Positions 1-8,034 of a DNA stretch of 64,000 bases are shown one piece after another. Under the pieces are notes generated by a model that was given only the letters and a program-made list of their open reading frames with translations, had not been told where the DNA came from and did no database searches. Source of the stretch: Ga0077548 sp035440445 (GTDB taxonomy: Bacteria; Pseudomonadota; Alphaproteobacteria; Rhizobiales; Xanthobacteraceae); assembly GCA_035440445.1 (NCBI GenBank), contig DAORMJ010000019.1, forward strand, positions 14,923 to 78,922, given 5' to 3'. Both the position numbers and the translations under genes were made by a program. Numbering within the stretch: position 1 is the stretch's first letter; each line of letters opens with the position of its first letter.

Positions 1-325
1 GGCTGATCTGATAGCCCTGCGGCAGATCGGGATAGAAATAGTTTTTGCGGTCGAACACCGACTTGTTGTTGATCTTCGCCTTTAGCCCGAGCCCGGTCTT
101 CACCGCCTGCTCGACGCACTTTTTGTTGATGACCGGCAGCATCCCCGGCATCGCGGCATCCACCAGCGATACGTGCGAGTTCGGCTCGCCGCCGAATTCG
201 GTCGAGGCGCCGGAAAACAGCTTGGCATTCGAGGTGACCTGCGCATGGATTTCCATGCCGATGACGACTTCCCAGTCGTGCTTGTCGCCCTTGAGAAGTT
301 TGGATTTGCGTACGGGTGCGTTCAT
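1..325 (-). CDS. gatB: GatB, Asp/Glu-tRNA amidotransferase subunit B (partial, N-terminus)
   Basis: First ~108 residues of subunit B of the GatCAB amidotransferase, which amidates Glu-tRNA(Gln) and/or Asp-tRNA(Asn) in the cytoplasm; GatB binds the tRNA and activates the glutamyl or aspartyl group. The ATG is at 325-323. The protein opens MNAPVRKSKLLKG, continues with the typical WEVVIGMEIHAQV segment, and reaches YFYPDLPQGYQ where the window cuts it. It lies on the same strand as gatC-gatA but about 3.9 kb downstream, with unrelated genes on both strands between, so it is probably transcribed separately. A tandem 14-mer lies just upstream (340-374). Confidence 0.95.
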   Translation of the reverse strand, partial: MNAPVRKSKLLKGDKHDWEVVIGMEIHAQVTSNAKLFSGASTEFGGEPNSHVSLVDAAMPGMLPVINKKCVEQAVKTGLGLKAKINNKSVFDRKNYFYPDLPQGYQIS

Positions 326-339
326 TGGGGCTAAGAAGA

Positions 340-374
340 AATTTCCTATCGGAATCTGAGAATTTCCTATCCGA
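340..374 (-). repeat. Tandem 14-bp direct repeat upstream of gatB
   Basis: Two near-identical 14-mers, AATTTCCTATCGGA (340-353) and AATTTCCTATCCGA (361-374), differ at one base and repeat with a 21-bp period (two helical turns). They sit between the lrgB stop and the gatB start. On the gatB strand they read TCGGATAGGAAATT and TCCGATAGGAAATT, the nearer copy ending 14 bases before the ATG. This could be a protein-binding site or a small duplication; function unknown. Confidence 0.5.
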
Positions 375-388
375 CTTGCCCGGTCTGC

Positions 389-1108
389 TCAACCCAATAG
401 CCACGGCAGCAAAAGCGGGACCAAAATGGCCGTCAGCACGCCGTTCAGACCGAGCGCGATACTGGCGAAGGTGCCGGCAAGAGGGTCGACCTGAAATGCC
501 CGCGCGGTGCCGATTCCGTGGGACACGAGCCCCACGGCAAAGCCCCTCGCCGCGTAGTTCTTTAAACCGAGCGCATTCATCAAGGGCGTCACCAGGATCG
601 CGCCGGAGATGCCGGTCAGGATCACCATCACCGCGGTCAGCGCAGGGTCGCTCTGCATATTCTCCGCCACACCCATTGCGATGGCCGCCGTCGCAGACTT
701 CGGCGCCAGCGCGAGTGTCGCGATCTTGCTCAGTCCCAGCCATTGGGCGAGCAGCACAGCGGACGCAACAGCGACCACACACCCCACCACCAGGGCCACG
801 ATCATCGGCACGAACATTCGCTTCACCTGTGGCAAATGCCGAAACAAAGGCACCGCGAGCGCGACCGTCGCGGGGCCAAGCAAAAAGTGGATGAATTGTG
901 CGCCGGCGAAGTAAGAAGGAAACGCCGTTTTCGAAAGAACCAGCACGGCCGCGATGAACACGACCGACATTAAAACAGGATTGGCGAGCGGATGCCGTCC
1001 GAGTGCGACCGAAATCGCATCGGCTGCGATATAGGCAAGCAGCGTCAGCGTAAGCCACAAAAGAGAATTGCCGGATAGATAGACCCAGAGATCGACGAAG
1101 TTGATCAT
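389..1108 (-). CDS. lrgB: LrgB/CidB-family membrane protein
   Basis: A 239-residue integral membrane protein of the LrgB/CidB/YohK family, partners of LrgA-type holin-like proteins. In Gram-positive bacteria these are linked to murein hydrolase control and to pyruvate or small-acid transport; the role in alphaproteobacteria is unsettled. Several hydrophobic helices are evident, and the family-typical segment PKSATAAIAMGVAENM lies in the middle. The ATG at 1108 gives the normal family length and overlaps the lrgA stop by four bases (ATGA), showing translational coupling. Longer in-frame readings upstream only re-use lrgA sequence. Confidence 0.88.
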   Translation of the reverse strand: MINFVDLWVYLSGNSLLWLTLTLLAYIAADAISVALGRHPLANPVLMSVVFIAAVLVLSKTAFPSYFAGAQFIHFLLGPATVALAVPLFRHLPQVKRMFVPMIVALVVGCVVAVASAVLLAQWLGLSKIATLALAPKSATAAIAMGVAENMQSDPALTAVMVILTGISGAILVTPLMNALGLKNYAARGFAVGLVSHGIGTARAFQVDPLAGTFASIALGLNGVLTAILVPLLLPWLLG

Positions 1109-1473
1109 GGCTCTCTCCCCGCTTCGCTGTCGATCTTCATCAGTTTCGCCAACGCCGCGAACGTCACCGCTGTCGCCACGAGAGAAACGGCGACAGAAAC
1201 CAGGATGACGATCAGAAGCTTCCACCCCTCGTCGCGCAAGAGCGGCAACTGTTGTACGAGGCCGACGCCCGCCGGCACGAAAAGCAACGAAAGGTGTTTG
1301 AGAATTCCGTCAGTTGTTTCGTCCATCGATTGCGGCAACGGCAACTTCGCAATTAGCCAGACCAACAGCAGAGAGAGCCCCGCTACAGGCCCGGGCAACG
1401 GCAGGGAAAGCGCGCGCACGAGCGCTTCGCCCGCGAGTTGAAGAGAGAGAAGAATTGCAAAGGCGTGAAGCAT
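1105..1473 (-). CDS. lrgA: LrgA/CidA-family holin-like membrane protein
   Basis: A 122-residue protein with about four hydrophobic segments, the usual size of LrgA/CidA. It begins MLHAFAILLSLQLAGEA and contains GPVAGLSLLLVWL and HLSLLFVPAGVGLVQ, both typical of the family. It precedes lrgB with a four-base stop/start overlap, the standard two-gene arrangement. The start at 1473 was chosen for length and because the open frame upstream has no hydrophobic or recognisable sequence. Such proteins are proposed to oligomerise as holin-like or metabolite-export channels. Confidence 0.85.
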   Translation of the reverse strand: MLHAFAILLSLQLAGEALVRALSLPLPGPVAGLSLLLVWLIAKLPLPQSMDETTDGILKHLSLLFVPAGVGLVQQLPLLRDEGWKLLIVILVSVAVSLVATAVTFAALAKLMKIDSEAGREP

Positions 1474-1587
1474 TGTCTGTAACGAATCGTGAGCCACGGT
1501 ATCGCCGTAATTTCTACGGGAACGCATCATATTGGAACAGGCGCGATGTTCCTGCGTTTGTCCTGCGTACACTTTGGAGGACACGTT

Positions 1588-1917
1588 ATGGCTTACGATC
1601 CGAACGACCCCCGCAAATCGTTCGAGTATGACGAATTCAGCCGCCGCCCGAGCGTTGATCCCGCGCCTGCCGGTTTCACGGGTCTGGTTGTCGGCGCCAT
1701 CGTCGTACTCGGTGCGTTGATCGCGTTCCTCATGTTCCGCAATGATGCGGACACGACCACGATCGGCATGAACCAAACTCCCCCGCCGGTTACGCAGCAG
1801 GCCCCATCGGCCACGCCGCCGGCTATGCCGGCACCGCCAGCGGCTGCCCCGGCAAACCCTTCGGACACCGGTCCGACCACTCCGCCGGCACCGACCTCGC
1901 CGCCGGCTAATAACTAA
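1588..1917 (+). CDS. Small single-pass membrane protein with Pro/Ala-rich tail
   Basis: A 109-residue protein of unknown function. A clear ribosome-binding site (GGAGG, 1576-1580) precedes the ATG at 1588, so longer readings are not needed. Order: a charged soluble N-terminus (MAYDPNDPRKSFEYDEF), one transmembrane helix at roughly residues 35-52 (GLVVGAIVVLGALIAFLMF), then a low-complexity tail of Pro, Ala, Thr and Gln. The tail would lie in the periplasm if the N-terminus is cytoplasmic. The same architecture recurs in the next gene (2043-2369), suggesting paralogues. A strong terminator follows. Confidence 0.7.
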   Translation: MAYDPNDPRKSFEYDEFSRRPSVDPAPAGFTGLVVGAIVVLGALIAFLMFRNDADTTTIGMNQTPPPVTQQAPSATPPAMPAPPAAAPANPSDTGPTTPPAPTSPPANN

Positions 1918-1934
1918 GCCCGTCCGTTCACACG

Positions 1935-1964
1935 AAATCGGCCCGCATAACAGCGGGCCGATTT
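1935..1964 (+). terminator. Rho-independent terminator
   Basis: A 12-bp stem (1935-1946 pairing with 1953-1964) with loop ATAACA. The 3' arm ends in AUUUU followed by GUC. It stands 17 bases after the stop of the 1588-1917 gene. Confidence 0.8.
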
Positions 1965-2042
1965 TGTCATTGGAACTTCCGCGGATCGGGCGCGTTATCG
2001 CTGCATATTTTCGCAGCATGTATCGAACGCAAAGGACTTGCC

Positions 2043-2369
2043 ATGGAACGCGATGATTTCGGCCACCGCCGCGGGATCGACGAAGTGAAGGATGACTCGC
2101 CAAAAGCAAGCGTCGTGGGAATTGGGATTCCTGCACTTGTCATCGTTGCGGCAGCAGCGGCCTATTTCCTATGGCCCTCATCCGATACGCAGGTGAACCA
2201 GGCGCAGACAACCCCGCCTGCGACGACACAGCAGCAGCAGACTACTCCAACTACCACGCCGGAGCCGGTGAAGCCGACGCCGCAGTCCGAGCAGAAAGCA
2301 CCGCCGGCGGCGGAGCCGAAGCCGAAGGAAATGCGCGACCCCCGGACCGACTCGCAGAATTCGAATTGA
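2043..2369 (+). CDS. Small single-pass membrane protein, Pro/Thr/Gln-rich tail
   Basis: A 108-residue protein of unknown function with the same plan as the gene at 1588-1917. It has a short charged N-terminus (MERDDFGHRRGIDEV), one transmembrane helix at about residues 24-42 (ending AAAAAYFLWP), and a tail rich in Pro, Thr, Gln and Glu. The ATG at 2043 follows a weak purine stretch. It converges on the patatin gene with five bases between stops and no visible terminator. Confidence 0.6.
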   Translation: MERDDFGHRRGIDEVKDDSPKASVVGIGIPALVIVAAAAAYFLWPSSDTQVNQAQTTPPATTQQQQTTPTTTPEPVKPTPQSEQKAPPAAEPKPKEMRDPRTDSQNSN

Positions 2370-2374
2370 GCTAA

Positions 2375-3784
2375 TCAGCGCGAACTATTCAGAAACCGTC
2401 GCAACACATCGTTGTTCGTGACTGTTTCATCGCCTGCCGCAACAACCTCATCGACCTGATCTTGCGGCAGTTGCAGGCTCGTCTTCACGCGGTTCAGATA
2501 TTGTTCGCGCTCACCGCCGAGTTGATCGAAGCCTAACCGGCCAATGAAGAATTGCACGTCGCGGCAATTCCATCTTCCCGGCGCGCCATATTGTTGGCGC
2601 TGCGCAGCGCTTAGTCCGCAACGCCAGCGCACGAGCTGCTGACGCCACTCTTCCATCGTCTGCTCGAATGCGGTGTAGCTTGCGCGCACGCTGGCATCGA
2701 TCGCAGTGTCCGCCGCAGCCGACACCAGATCCGCGCCGCGCGGGCCTTCCAGCGTTCGCACCCAGTCTCCTCCAACGCCCCGCCCGGCATCCACCACGAG
2801 AAAAAGTGCGCGACGCAGCTTCACCGCCTGATGCGGTGTCAGCGGCTCATAGGGCGTACTCGCCGAAAGCCGCGAAATGGTAATGCCGGAAAGACCGAAA
2901 TTATCGACCAGCCCGCCGTCGAGCAGCTTCACGTAACGCACGCTGCCGTTCTGATAGCTGGCGAGCGCGTTGGCATAGGCTTTCAACAGCGGCGGCGCAT
3001 TGGGGTTGATGCGCGCGCGGATCGCCCATTCAGGCAATTGCGCGCCGCATTTTCCCGCATAGCTTTCGATCACGATCGGCGCGAACGCGACCGGCACCGC
3101 GGCGGAAGCCGCGACCGCGTCCGCGATCGGATAGGAATTCAGATCGCTGCACATCGCGCTGAAGGCAGTGCGGCCAAAGACGAAAGGCGTGCGGTTATAA
3201 ATGTCCGAGGCGTTGATCCATACGCGCGGCCGCTGCTGTGCGCGGAATGCAGCGAAGGTCGCGCCGTCGTAAAGGTTCTGACTCAGCCAGCGCGGCAGAT
3301 GGGTCGCGTCGTTCACGCCACCGGAAAGACCGCGCACGACATTGCCGACCGAAAGACTGGTGGAGAGCGCATCGGCCTCGACATTCTTGAGGAGAAAGCG
3401 CTCGCGAAAGTCGTCGAGTATCGCCCGCTTCTTGAGACCGAAATAGGCCGCGGTAATCGAGCCTCCGGATACGCCGCTGATGAAATCGACGCGATCCAGG
3501 AGCGGCACGCGCCCTTGCGGCGTCGGAAGCTGAAACCGGTCAAGACCGCGCAAGACGCCAAAGGAATAGGCCGCCGCGCGGGTCCCGCCGCCCGAGAAAG
3601 CGAGGGTGATCAGGAACTCGTCGGCGTAGGAAGCGGTGGGCTGCTCCTGCTCCGGCACCAGCCCCGCGTTCTGTACGCTCACGGGTTCATTGACCGGAAT
3701 GTTGTGAACCGAGCATCCGGCCACGAGAACAATGCCCGCCGCTGCGAGCGCTCTCCCACGCAACTTTCGAACGCTACGCCACAC
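2375..3784 (-). CDS. Patatin-like phospholipase lipoprotein
   Basis: A patatin-family serine acyl hydrolase, probably a lipase/phospholipase anchored in the envelope. With the GTG start at 3784, preceded by GGGAG at good spacing, the protein has 469 residues. It begins with a lipoprotein signal (basic MWRSVRKLRGR, hydrophobic stretch, lipobox LVAGC, Cys24). A TTG at 3805 would add seven residues and cannot be excluded. Patatin signatures: the oxyanion loop SGGGTRAAAY, the nucleophile elbow GVSGGS (Ser near 106) and the dyad aspartate in LLDGGLVDN (Asp near 289). It is divergent from the small gene at 3908. The family is known; the substrate is not. Confidence 0.88.
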   Translation of the reverse strand: MWRSVRKLRGRALAAAGIVLVAGCSVHNIPVNEPVSVQNAGLVPEQEQPTASYADEFLITLAFSGGGTRAAAYSFGVLRGLDRFQLPTPQGRVPLLDRVDFISGVSGGSITAAYFGLKKRAILDDFRERFLLKNVEADALSTSLSVGNVVRGLSGGVNDATHLPRWLSQNLYDGATFAAFRAQQRPRVWINASDIYNRTPFVFGRTAFSAMCSDLNSYPIADAVAASAAVPVAFAPIVIESYAGKCGAQLPEWAIRARINPNAPPLLKAYANALASYQNGSVRYVKLLDGGLVDNFGLSGITISRLSASTPYEPLTPHQAVKLRRALFLVVDAGRGVGGDWVRTLEGPRGADLVSAAADTAIDASVRASYTAFEQTMEEWRQQLVRWRCGLSAAQRQQYGAPGRWNCRDVQFFIGRLGFDQLGGEREQYLNRVKTSLQLPQDQVDEVVAAGDETVTNNDVLRRFLNSSR

Positions 3785-3907
3785 CGGAACCGCTCCCACA
3801 AGCAACAGCCTGCCTCTAGCATGGGCCGCACGGGAATGGGTTAAAGGCGGCCAGCCGGAACCTGCGGTCCCATGCCGGGTTATCGTGGCATCACGAGGGA
3901 AAGCGTC

Positions 3908-4204
3908 ATGGCACGCAAACCAACGACCAAAGCCAAACCGGCGGCGCGGAAGCGCGCGACCCCGCGCCCCAAACCCGTCGCCGCGCCGTCACAGAACAAC
4001 TGGAAAACCGGCGCCGCGATTTTCGCGCTTGCCGCCGTGCTCGGTGCGGGCGCGTATATGCTCAGCATCAGTCTCGATCAGCGCACGACGGTCGCGGAGT
4101 TGGTCCAGCGCTTTGAGGTCCCGGCAGCCACGAACGAGCAAGCGGTCTCACCTGCTGACGCCGATACGGAGCAAGGCTCTATCGAAAGTGCGCCCACGCG
4201 ATAA
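3908..4204 (+). CDS. Small single-pass membrane protein, basic N-terminus
   Basis: A 98-residue protein of unknown function. The ATG at 3908 is preceded by GAGGGAAAG, a good ribosome-binding site. The N-terminal ~38 residues are rich in Lys, Arg, Ala and Pro (MARKPTTKAKPAARK). One transmembrane helix follows (AAIFALAAVLGAGAYML, about residues 40-57), then an acidic tail. This is the third single-pass small protein in the gatB-gatC interval. It converges with gatA, with 15 bases between stops. Confidence 0.65.
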   Translation: MARKPTTKAKPAARKRATPRPKPVAAPSQNNWKTGAAIFALAAVLGAGAYMLSISLDQRTTVAELVQRFEVPAATNEQAVSPADADTEQGSIESAPTR

Positions 4205-4219
4205 GTGCGCGCCGATCGG

Positions 4220-5701
4220 TCAGCTCCACCACTTCTCCGGCACCATGCGCGGACCGGCAGCCTGTTCGAGAACATGGCCAAGCGCGAAGAGATCCTCTTC
4301 GCCGAAGGGCTTTCCGATGAGCTGAAGCCCGAGCGGCAAGCCGTTGTGGTCGCGTCCCGCGGGAATAGCGATGCCCGGCAGGCCCGCCATGTTCACGGTC
4401 ACCGTGAAGATGTCATTGAGATACATCTCGACCGGATCGCCGCTGCCCTTTTCGCCGATGCCGAATGCGCCTGAGGGCGTCGCAGGCGTCAGGATCGCAT
4501 CGACCCCCTGCTTCCACGCCTCGTCGAAATCGCGCTTGATGAGCGTGCGGACTTTCTGCGCGCGCAGATAATAAGCGTCGTAATAGCCGGCCGAGAGGAC
4601 ATAAGTCCCGATCATGATGCGCCTGCGCACTTCCTTGCCGAAACCGGCGGCGCGGGTCTGCTCGTACATATCGACGATGTCTTTGCCGGGAACACGCAGG
4701 CCATAGCGCACGCCATCATAGCGCGCGAGATTCGACGAGGCTTCGGCCGGCGCCACGATGTAATAAGCCGGCAGCGCATATTTCGTATGCGGCAGCGAAA
4801 TATCGACAATCTCCGCACCCGCGGCCTTCAGCCATTCGCGGCCCTTCTCCCACGGCTCGTCGATCTCGGCAGGCATGCCTTCGACGCGATATTCTTTCGG
4901 AATACCGATTTTCATTCCCTTCACGCTTTTGCCGATCGCCTTTTCGTAGTCGGGCACCGGCTTGTCGGCGGAAGTGGAGTCTTTCGGATCGTGACCGGCC
5001 ATCGAGCGGAGCAGGATCGCGCAATCCTGCACGGTGCGCGCGAACGGTCCCGCCTGATCGAGCGAAGACGCAAACGCGACGATGCCCCAGCGCGAGCAGC
5101 GGCCATAGGTCGGCTTGATCCCGGCAATGCCGGTGAAAGCCGCAGGCTGTCGGATCGAACCGCCCGTATCGGTGCCGGTAGCACCCAGGCAGAGATTTGC
5201 CGCGACCGCAGCCGCCGAGCCGCCGGAAGAACCGCCCGGCACCAGCGGCGTGCTATCGCCCTTGCGCCGCCACGGCGAGATCACGTTGCCGAGCGCGGAA
5301 GTCTCGTTCGACGAGCCCATCGCGAATTCGTCGTTGTTGAGTTTGCCGAGCATTACCGCGCCGTCGCGCCAAAGCTGCGAGGTCACCGTCGATTCATATT
5401 GTGGAACGAAGTTCTCGAGAATTTTCGAGCATGCCGTGGTGCGCACGCCGTTGGTCGCGAACAGGTCCTTGATGCCGAGCGGAATGCCTTCGAGCGGCCC
5501 GCCCTCGCCTTTGGCGAGCTTGGCGTCGGAAGCGTCCGCCATCTTGAGCGCGTGCTCCGGCGTCTCCAGCACATAAGCATTCAGCGCCCGCGCCTTTTCC
5601 ATTTCGGAAAGGTGGGCCTTTGCGAGTTCGTTCGCGGAGATTTTCTTTGCGCGCAGCGCGTCGCGCGCCTCCGCAAGCGTGAGCGAGGTTAGATCGGACA
5701 C
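4220..5701 (-). CDS. gatA: GatA, Asp/Glu-tRNA amidotransferase subunit A
   Basis: The glutaminase subunit of GatCAB; it releases ammonia from glutamine and channels it to GatB. 493 residues, full family length, with the amidase-signature triad: Lys78 (GIKDLF), cis-Ser158 in PGGSSGGSAAAVAA and nucleophile Ser182 in DTGGSIRQPA. The start is GTG at 5701, three bases after the gatC stop, so gatC-gatA form a tight operon. The gene converges on the small membrane protein at 3908-4204. Confidence 0.97.
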   Translation of the reverse strand: MSDLTSLTLAEARDALRAKKISANELAKAHLSEMEKARALNAYVLETPEHALKMADASDAKLAKGEGGPLEGIPLGIKDLFATNGVRTTACSKILENFVPQYESTVTSQLWRDGAVMLGKLNNDEFAMGSSNETSALGNVISPWRRKGDSTPLVPGGSSGGSAAAVAANLCLGATGTDTGGSIRQPAAFTGIAGIKPTYGRCSRWGIVAFASSLDQAGPFARTVQDCAILLRSMAGHDPKDSTSADKPVPDYEKAIGKSVKGMKIGIPKEYRVEGMPAEIDEPWEKGREWLKAAGAEIVDISLPHTKYALPAYYIVAPAEASSNLARYDGVRYGLRVPGKDIVDMYEQTRAAGFGKEVRRRIMIGTYVLSAGYYDAYYLRAQKVRTLIKRDFDEAWKQGVDAILTPATPSGAFGIGEKGSGDPVEMYLNDIFTVTVNMAGLPGIAIPAGRDHNGLPLGLQLIGKPFGEEDLFALGHVLEQAAGPRMVPEKWWS

Positions 5702-5704
5702 GCG

Positions 5705-5992
5705 TTACTCCACCACTTTCGGAACCTGGAAAAATCCGTCGTCGGAGGCCGGCGCATTGGCCAGCACCCGCTCCGCATAGCCGCCGTCGTTCACGACGTC
5801 GTCGCGCATCTTGAGCTTCATGTCCTCGACGCTCGCGGTCGGCTCGACGCCGTCCACGTTCACCTCGTTCAACTGCTCGACGAAGGCGAGCATATTGTTG
5901 ATCTCGCCGCGCAGGTGCTCGATCTCGTTATCTGCGACGGCGATCCGCGCCAAATGCGCGATCTTCCGCACGGTCGCGGCATCGACGGACAT
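5705..5992 (-). CDS. gatC: GatC, Asp/Glu-tRNA amidotransferase subunit C
   Basis: A 95-residue scaffold subunit that stabilises GatA and docks it on GatB. It begins MSVDAATVRKIAHLARI and shows the GatC core EINNMLAFVEQLNEV and GVEPTASV. The ATG at 5992 is preceded by GGAG and gives the normal length; the longer upstream reading has no homology. It is immediately upstream of gatA. The 180-base gap to the divergent dps gene should hold both promoters. Confidence 0.95.
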   Translation of the reverse strand: MSVDAATVRKIAHLARIAVADNEIEHLRGEINNMLAFVEQLNEVNVDGVEPTASVEDMKLKMRDDVVNDGGYAERVLANAPASDDGFFQVPKVVE

Positions 5993-6173
5993 TTCGTGAC
6001 TCCGTGGAAAATCAGTCGCCGGGCTATAGCAGACGCCGTTTTGGGGCCGCAACCCGGCTTCCGGCGGGATCGGAAAAAGCGGACTGCCACGGTCCTGCCG
6101 CGAAGCAGGCGCTGGATTTGGGCCCTGCCGCAGAAGCAAAACCAGCCCTTCAGCCCGCCAAGGAGCCTCTCAA

Positions 6174-6704
6174 ATGTCTCCCGCCAAAGCCGAACCCCGC
6201 CGCACCGCGCGGCTTAAGACCCCTTCCGATCTCTCGTCGAACGCGATCAAGGACATCTCGGCAGCACTGACCACGCTGCTCGCGGACGTCTTCACGCTCT
6301 ATATGAAGACCAAGAACTTCCACTGGCACATGTCCGGTCCAAACTTTCGCGACTATCATTTGTTGCTCGACGAACAGAGCGACCAGATTTTCGCGATGAC
6401 CGATGACATGGCCGAACGCGCCCGCAAGATCGGCGGCACCACGCTCCGCTCGACCGGTCACATCGCGCGGCTGCAGCGCCTGAAGGACAACGACGCAGAC
6501 TACGTCACCCCGCTCGACATGCTGGCCGAGCTTCGCGACGACAACAAACAGCTCGTCGAATATATGCGCGAGACGCATTCGCTCTGCGACGAACACGAAG
6601 ACGTCGCAACCGCGAGCCTGCTGGAAAACTGGATCGACGAAACCGAACGCCGCGTGTGGTTCCTCTTCGAAACGACGCGAACCGGCAACAGCGGCGAGCG
6701 CTAG
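6174..6704 (+). CDS. dps: Dps-family ferritin-like DNA-protection protein
   Basis: A 176-residue Dps/starvation-induced miniferritin that oxidises Fe(II) with peroxide and shields DNA. A perfect AAGGAG ribosome site stands nine bases before the ATG. The Dps signature is clear: KTKNFHWHMSGPNFRDYH, then LDEQSDQIFAMTDDMAERA, which hold the His and Asp/Glu ligands of the inter-subunit ferroxidase site. The basic N-terminal extension (KAEPRRTARLK) could contact DNA. It is monocistronic, with a strong terminator 16 bases after the stop. The AidB-like gene downstream is also stress-related, but no shared regulation is visible. Confidence 0.93.
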   Translation: MSPAKAEPRRTARLKTPSDLSSNAIKDISAALTTLLADVFTLYMKTKNFHWHMSGPNFRDYHLLLDEQSDQIFAMTDDMAERARKIGGTTLRSTGHIARLQRLKDNDADYVTPLDMLAELRDDNKQLVEYMRETHSLCDEHEDVATASLLENWIDETERRVWFLFETTRTGNSGER

Positions 6705-6720
6705 GTCAGAGCACGCAAAA

Positions 6721-6747
6721 AAGAGCCGGTCCAAAAGACCGGCTCTT
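6721..6747. terminator. Bidirectional terminator between dps and UPF0173 gene
   Basis: A 10-bp perfect stem (AAGAGCCGGT / ACCGGCTCTT) with a 7-base loop. An A-run lies on the left and a T-rich stretch on the right, so it can end transcripts from both converging genes. Confidence 0.85.
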
Positions 6748-6769
6748 TCCTTCTGCGTTGGCCTCTTCT

Positions 6770-7471
6770 TTAGACCTCGACGGCCTTGTTCTTTTCCGGC
6801 ACCACGACCTTCACGTCGCTGCCCTGCATCTCGGCCACGAACTTGTCGGGGGTCTGGTCGATGATCGGGAATGAGCCGTAGTGGCAGGGAATGGCGGTCT
6901 TCAATCCCTTGAAGAAGCGCTTCACCGCCATGCCGGCGACTTTGCCGCCCATGGTGAAGCGATCGCCGACCGGCACCATCGCGACCTGCGGCTGATGGAT
7001 TTCGTTGATCAGCGCCATGTCGGAGAAAATATCGGTATCGCCGACGTGATAAACCGTCGGCTCACCCGCGGCCTTCACGACGATCCCGCCGGGATTGCCC
7101 ATCACGGCGAACTGCCCGTCCTCGATCATGGTCGAGGAGTGATCGGCGCGAACGAGCGTCACGGTGAAGCCGCCCTGATCGGTCGTGCCGCCGATGTTCA
7201 TCGGATCGATCTTCTTCACGCCCTTGCCGTTGAGCCACATGCAGATTTCGAAATGGCTGACCACCGGGATGTCGAGTTCCTTGGCAATCTCCGCGGTGTC
7301 GCCGATGTGGTCCGAATGACCATGGGTCAGGAGAATATGCGTGACGCCCTTCGCGGCTTCCTTCTTGTCGCCGGTAAAAGCGGGATTGCCGGTGAAAAAC
7401 GGGTCGATCAACACCGCCTTGCCGCCGAAATCGAGCCGGAACGCCGAGTGACCGAACCAGGTAACGCGCAT
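6770..7471 (-). CDS. Metal-dependent hydrolase, UPF0173 (metallo-beta-lactamase fold)
   Basis: A 233-residue cytoplasmic protein of the UPF0173 family, with a metallo-beta-lactamase fold and unknown substrate. It begins MRVTWFGHSAFRLDF and contains the metal-binding signature LTHGHSDHIGD, a further ligand motif HVGDTD, and a late CHYGSFP segment typical of UPF0173. The ATG at 7471 follows a strong GGAGG; a longer reading begins in a poor context. It is divergent from ruvX and shares the bidirectional terminator with dps. Confidence 0.9.
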   Translation of the reverse strand: MRVTWFGHSAFRLDFGGKAVLIDPFFTGNPAFTGDKKEAAKGVTHILLTHGHSDHIGDTAEIAKELDIPVVSHFEICMWLNGKGVKKIDPMNIGGTTDQGGFTVTLVRADHSSTMIEDGQFAVMGNPGGIVVKAAGEPTVYHVGDTDIFSDMALINEIHQPQVAMVPVGDRFTMGGKVAGMAVKRFFKGLKTAIPCHYGSFPIIDQTPDKFVAEMQGSDVKVVVPEKNKAVEV

Positions 7472-7557
7472 GGTTTCCTCCATTAAAATTTCGTGCCTGC
7501 AGTATAGGTGGCGCACATGACACGGCAATGCGGCCCGTGCTACCCGCTCGGCCCATT

Positions 7558-8034
7558 ATGGCCGCCAAACTCTGCGAAATCGACGATCTGCCACCCCTGC
7601 TCGCGCCCGGCGCGCGGCTGATCGGCGTCGATCTCGGCGAGAAGACGATCGGCCTTGCCCTGTCCGACGTGAACCGGACCATCGCCTCGCCGCTGGAAAC
7701 GCTGCCGCGCGGCAAATTCAAAATCGATGCGCAGAAAATGCTGGCGCTCGCCGAAAAATTCGGGGCCGGCGGCTTCGTCATCGGCCTGCCGAAAAACATG
7801 GACGGCTCGGAAGGACCGAGCGCGCAATCCGCGCGCGCTTTCGTGCGCAACTTCGCGCCGCTTACCGAACTCACCATCACGTTCTGGGACGAGCGGCTTT
7901 CGACCGCCGCCGTGGAGCGCACGCTGATCGAAGCCGATACTTCGCGCCGCAGGCGCGATGCCGTCGTGGACAAGGTCGCCGCCGCATACATCCTGCAAGG
8001 CGCGCTCGACCGGCTAGGCTATGGAAAACGCTGA
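7558..8034 (+). CDS. ruvX: RuvX/YqgF putative Holliday-junction resolvase
   Basis: A YqgF-family RNase H-fold nuclease, implicated in Holliday-junction resolution and in pre-16S rRNA 5' end maturation. 158 residues from the ATG at 7558; another in-frame ATG at 7528 would add ten. Motifs: LIGVDLGEKTIGLALSD (first catalytic Asp), VIGLPKNMDGSEG, the late FWDERLSTAAVE, and Asp in DAVVDKVAAAYILQ. The stop codon directly abuts the ATG of the AEC transporter gene. Confidence 0.9.
   Translation: MAAKLCEIDDLPPLLAPGARLIGVDLGEKTIGLALSDVNRTIASPLETLPRGKFKIDAQKMLALAEKFGAGGFVIGLPKNMDGSEGPSAQSARAFVRNFAPLTELTITFWDERLSTAAVERTLIEADTSRRRRDAVVDKVAAAYILQGALDRLGYGKR

Noticed and set aside
1105..2136. A 343-codon minus-strand frame covering lrgA and the opposite of the 1588 gene
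   Set aside because: Only the last 122 codons from 1473 form LrgA. The rest is antisense Arg-rich sequence.
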